Assembly: GCA_945872015.1 (NCBI GenBank)
Contig: CAMBYJ010000110.1
Coordinates: 1-6,270, forward strand
Origin: Chitinophaga pinensis
GTDB taxonomy: Bacteria; Bacteroidota; Bacteroidia; AKYH767-A; OLB10
Reading direction: 5' to 3'
DNA: 6,270 nucleotides
The notes under the pieces were generated by a model. The model had not been told where the DNA came from. It saw nothing but the letters and a program-made list of their open reading frames with translations, and did no database searches. The translations under genes and the position numbers were made by a program. The first letter of the stretch is position 1, and every line of letters starts with the position of its first letter. Below are positions 5,610 to 6,270 of the stretch, one piece after another.

Positions 5610-6270
5610 GAGGTAATATCTTTCTTATTAAATTTAATGACTGCAATGCTTACTAAAACTATGTTGTGCACAAGCAAGATGCTAATTGATTGCCAAATAT
5701 CCTTCATGCTGATTGGGTCTTCAAAGAAACTTCGCCAAGAAGCCATGTGGGACGTAAATAAAAATTTCTTTATTGAATCAAAAACGGTAACATCCAGTGA
5801 CCCAATAATGGTAAAAAGAATAATGATTCCCATGGTTGAAACTATCGGCCCAATAGAATTTTCTGCAAAAGCAGATAGGCAGATTGAAAGAGAAGATACG
5901 GTAAGTAAGGCAAGGTCCGCCACAATAAAACTACAGCCATAGCGCCAAAAAATGTCAGCTTCTTGAAGAATGACCAAACCGCTGCTATTCAACACAATCA
6001 TATCACCAGATCCAAACATCCATTTTACAACAACTAGGGCAAGGAAAGCTAACCAAATCGTTAAAATTAAGGTGTAAACCGCACCTGCTATAAATTTTGA
6101 CAATACAATTTTCGTACGTGAGATGGGCTTAGTAGCTAGCATTCGAATGGTTCCCATAGCTGCTTCGCCAGAAATAAGATCACCAGTAACCAAGGCAACG
6201 AGCAAGGGAATATGCACAATCAACATTTGAAGAATGATGAATGCAATCAAATTACCATTTAAAATATTCC
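5606..6270 (-). CDS. ABC-2 type transporter permease, C-terminal part, enters from right edge
   Basis: Visible are the last 220 residues of an integral membrane permease of an ABC transporter. The frame stays open past position 6250 to the window end (codons reading NILNGN precede it), so a TTG at 6250 is not the true start and the N-terminus lies outside. Five hydrophobic segments are seen, at about 7-27, 58-84, 113-134, 139-158 and 192-212 of the visible part. Between the first two is the ABC-2 signature region GDLISGEAAMGTIRMLATKP followed by ISRTKIVLSKF (about 29-59). In this family that loop begins an amphipathic helix that contacts the ATPase. The tail ends in lysines (FNKKD), consistent with a cytoplasmic C-terminus. 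The partner ATPase is not in the window and may lie to the right. The substrate is unknown. The stop overlaps the LolA-like gene start (ATGA), so the two are one translational unit. Confidence 0.88.
   Translation of the reverse strand, partial: NILNGNLIAFIILQMLIVHIPLLVALVTGDLISGEAAMGTIRMLATKPISRTKIVLSKFIAGAVYTLILTIWLAFLALVVVKWMFGSGDMIVLNSSGLVILQEADIFWRYGCSFIVADLALLTVSSLSICLSAFAENSIGPIVSTMGIIILFTIIGSLDVTVFDSIKKFLFTSHMASWRSFFEDPISMKDIWQSISILLVHNIVLVSIAVIKFNKKDITS

Noticed and set aside
5637..5942. 101-codon open frame on the plus strand
   Set aside because: It is antisense to the ABC-2 permease, whose reading frame has clear membrane segments; the plus-strand product shows no family pattern.
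6248..6250. TTG at 6250 as the permease start
   Set aside because: The frame remains open to the window edge and the protein would lack the usual N-terminal membrane segment, so the gene is simply cut by the window.
1..6270. CRISPR array, tRNA, rRNA, insertion sequence, toxin-antitoxin or phage-defence genes
   Set aside because: No regularly spaced repeats, transposase motifs, cloverleaf-like sequences or defence domains were found; coding density is high and the genes are mostly housekeeping.

Overview
The window looks like chromosomal DNA from a member of the Bacteroidota. The composition is AT-rich. The predicted exported proteins have signal peptides ending in the phylum's typical small-residue-Gln pattern. 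Start codons lack clear Shine-Dalgarno sequences, and three gene starts are preceded by octamers matching the Bacteroidota -7 promoter consensus TAnnTTTG. The ketoacyl synthase, S41 protease and type I MurB are all of recognisable Bacteroidota character. I cannot place the organism more finely from this sequence.

Layout: positions 1-2174 hold a minus-strand pair, an S41 C-terminal processing protease followed by the first 195 codons of a FabF-type beta-ketoacyl-ACP synthase that runs off the left edge. The two genes overlap by 4 nt (GTGA). The 118-nt gap at 2175-2292 is a divergent control region with one candidate -7 element for each direction. Positions 2293-4897 run on the plus strand: a membrane-anchored DUF2459/TIGR02117 protein, an exported cysteine-rich protein that looks like an alpha/beta hydrolase (11-nt overlap), and then murB, which has its own candidate promoter in the 27-nt gap before it. 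Positions 4917-6270 are again minus strand: a 3'-terminal fragment of an ABC-2 type permease followed by a periplasmic LolA-like protein, with an ATGA overlap. This block converges on murB across only 19 nt.

The common theme is the cell envelope: fatty acid elongation (KAS), periplasmic proteolysis (S41), peptidoglycan precursor synthesis (MurB), and an export or lipoprotein-handling pair (ABC permease plus LolA-like protein). The two least understood genes, the DUF2459 protein and the exported hydrolase-like protein, sit between them as an overlapping pair. I see no mobile element, CRISPR array, tRNA, rRNA or defence system. Most of the window is ordinary housekeeping sequence. The part most worth a second look is the DUF2459-hydrolase pair.
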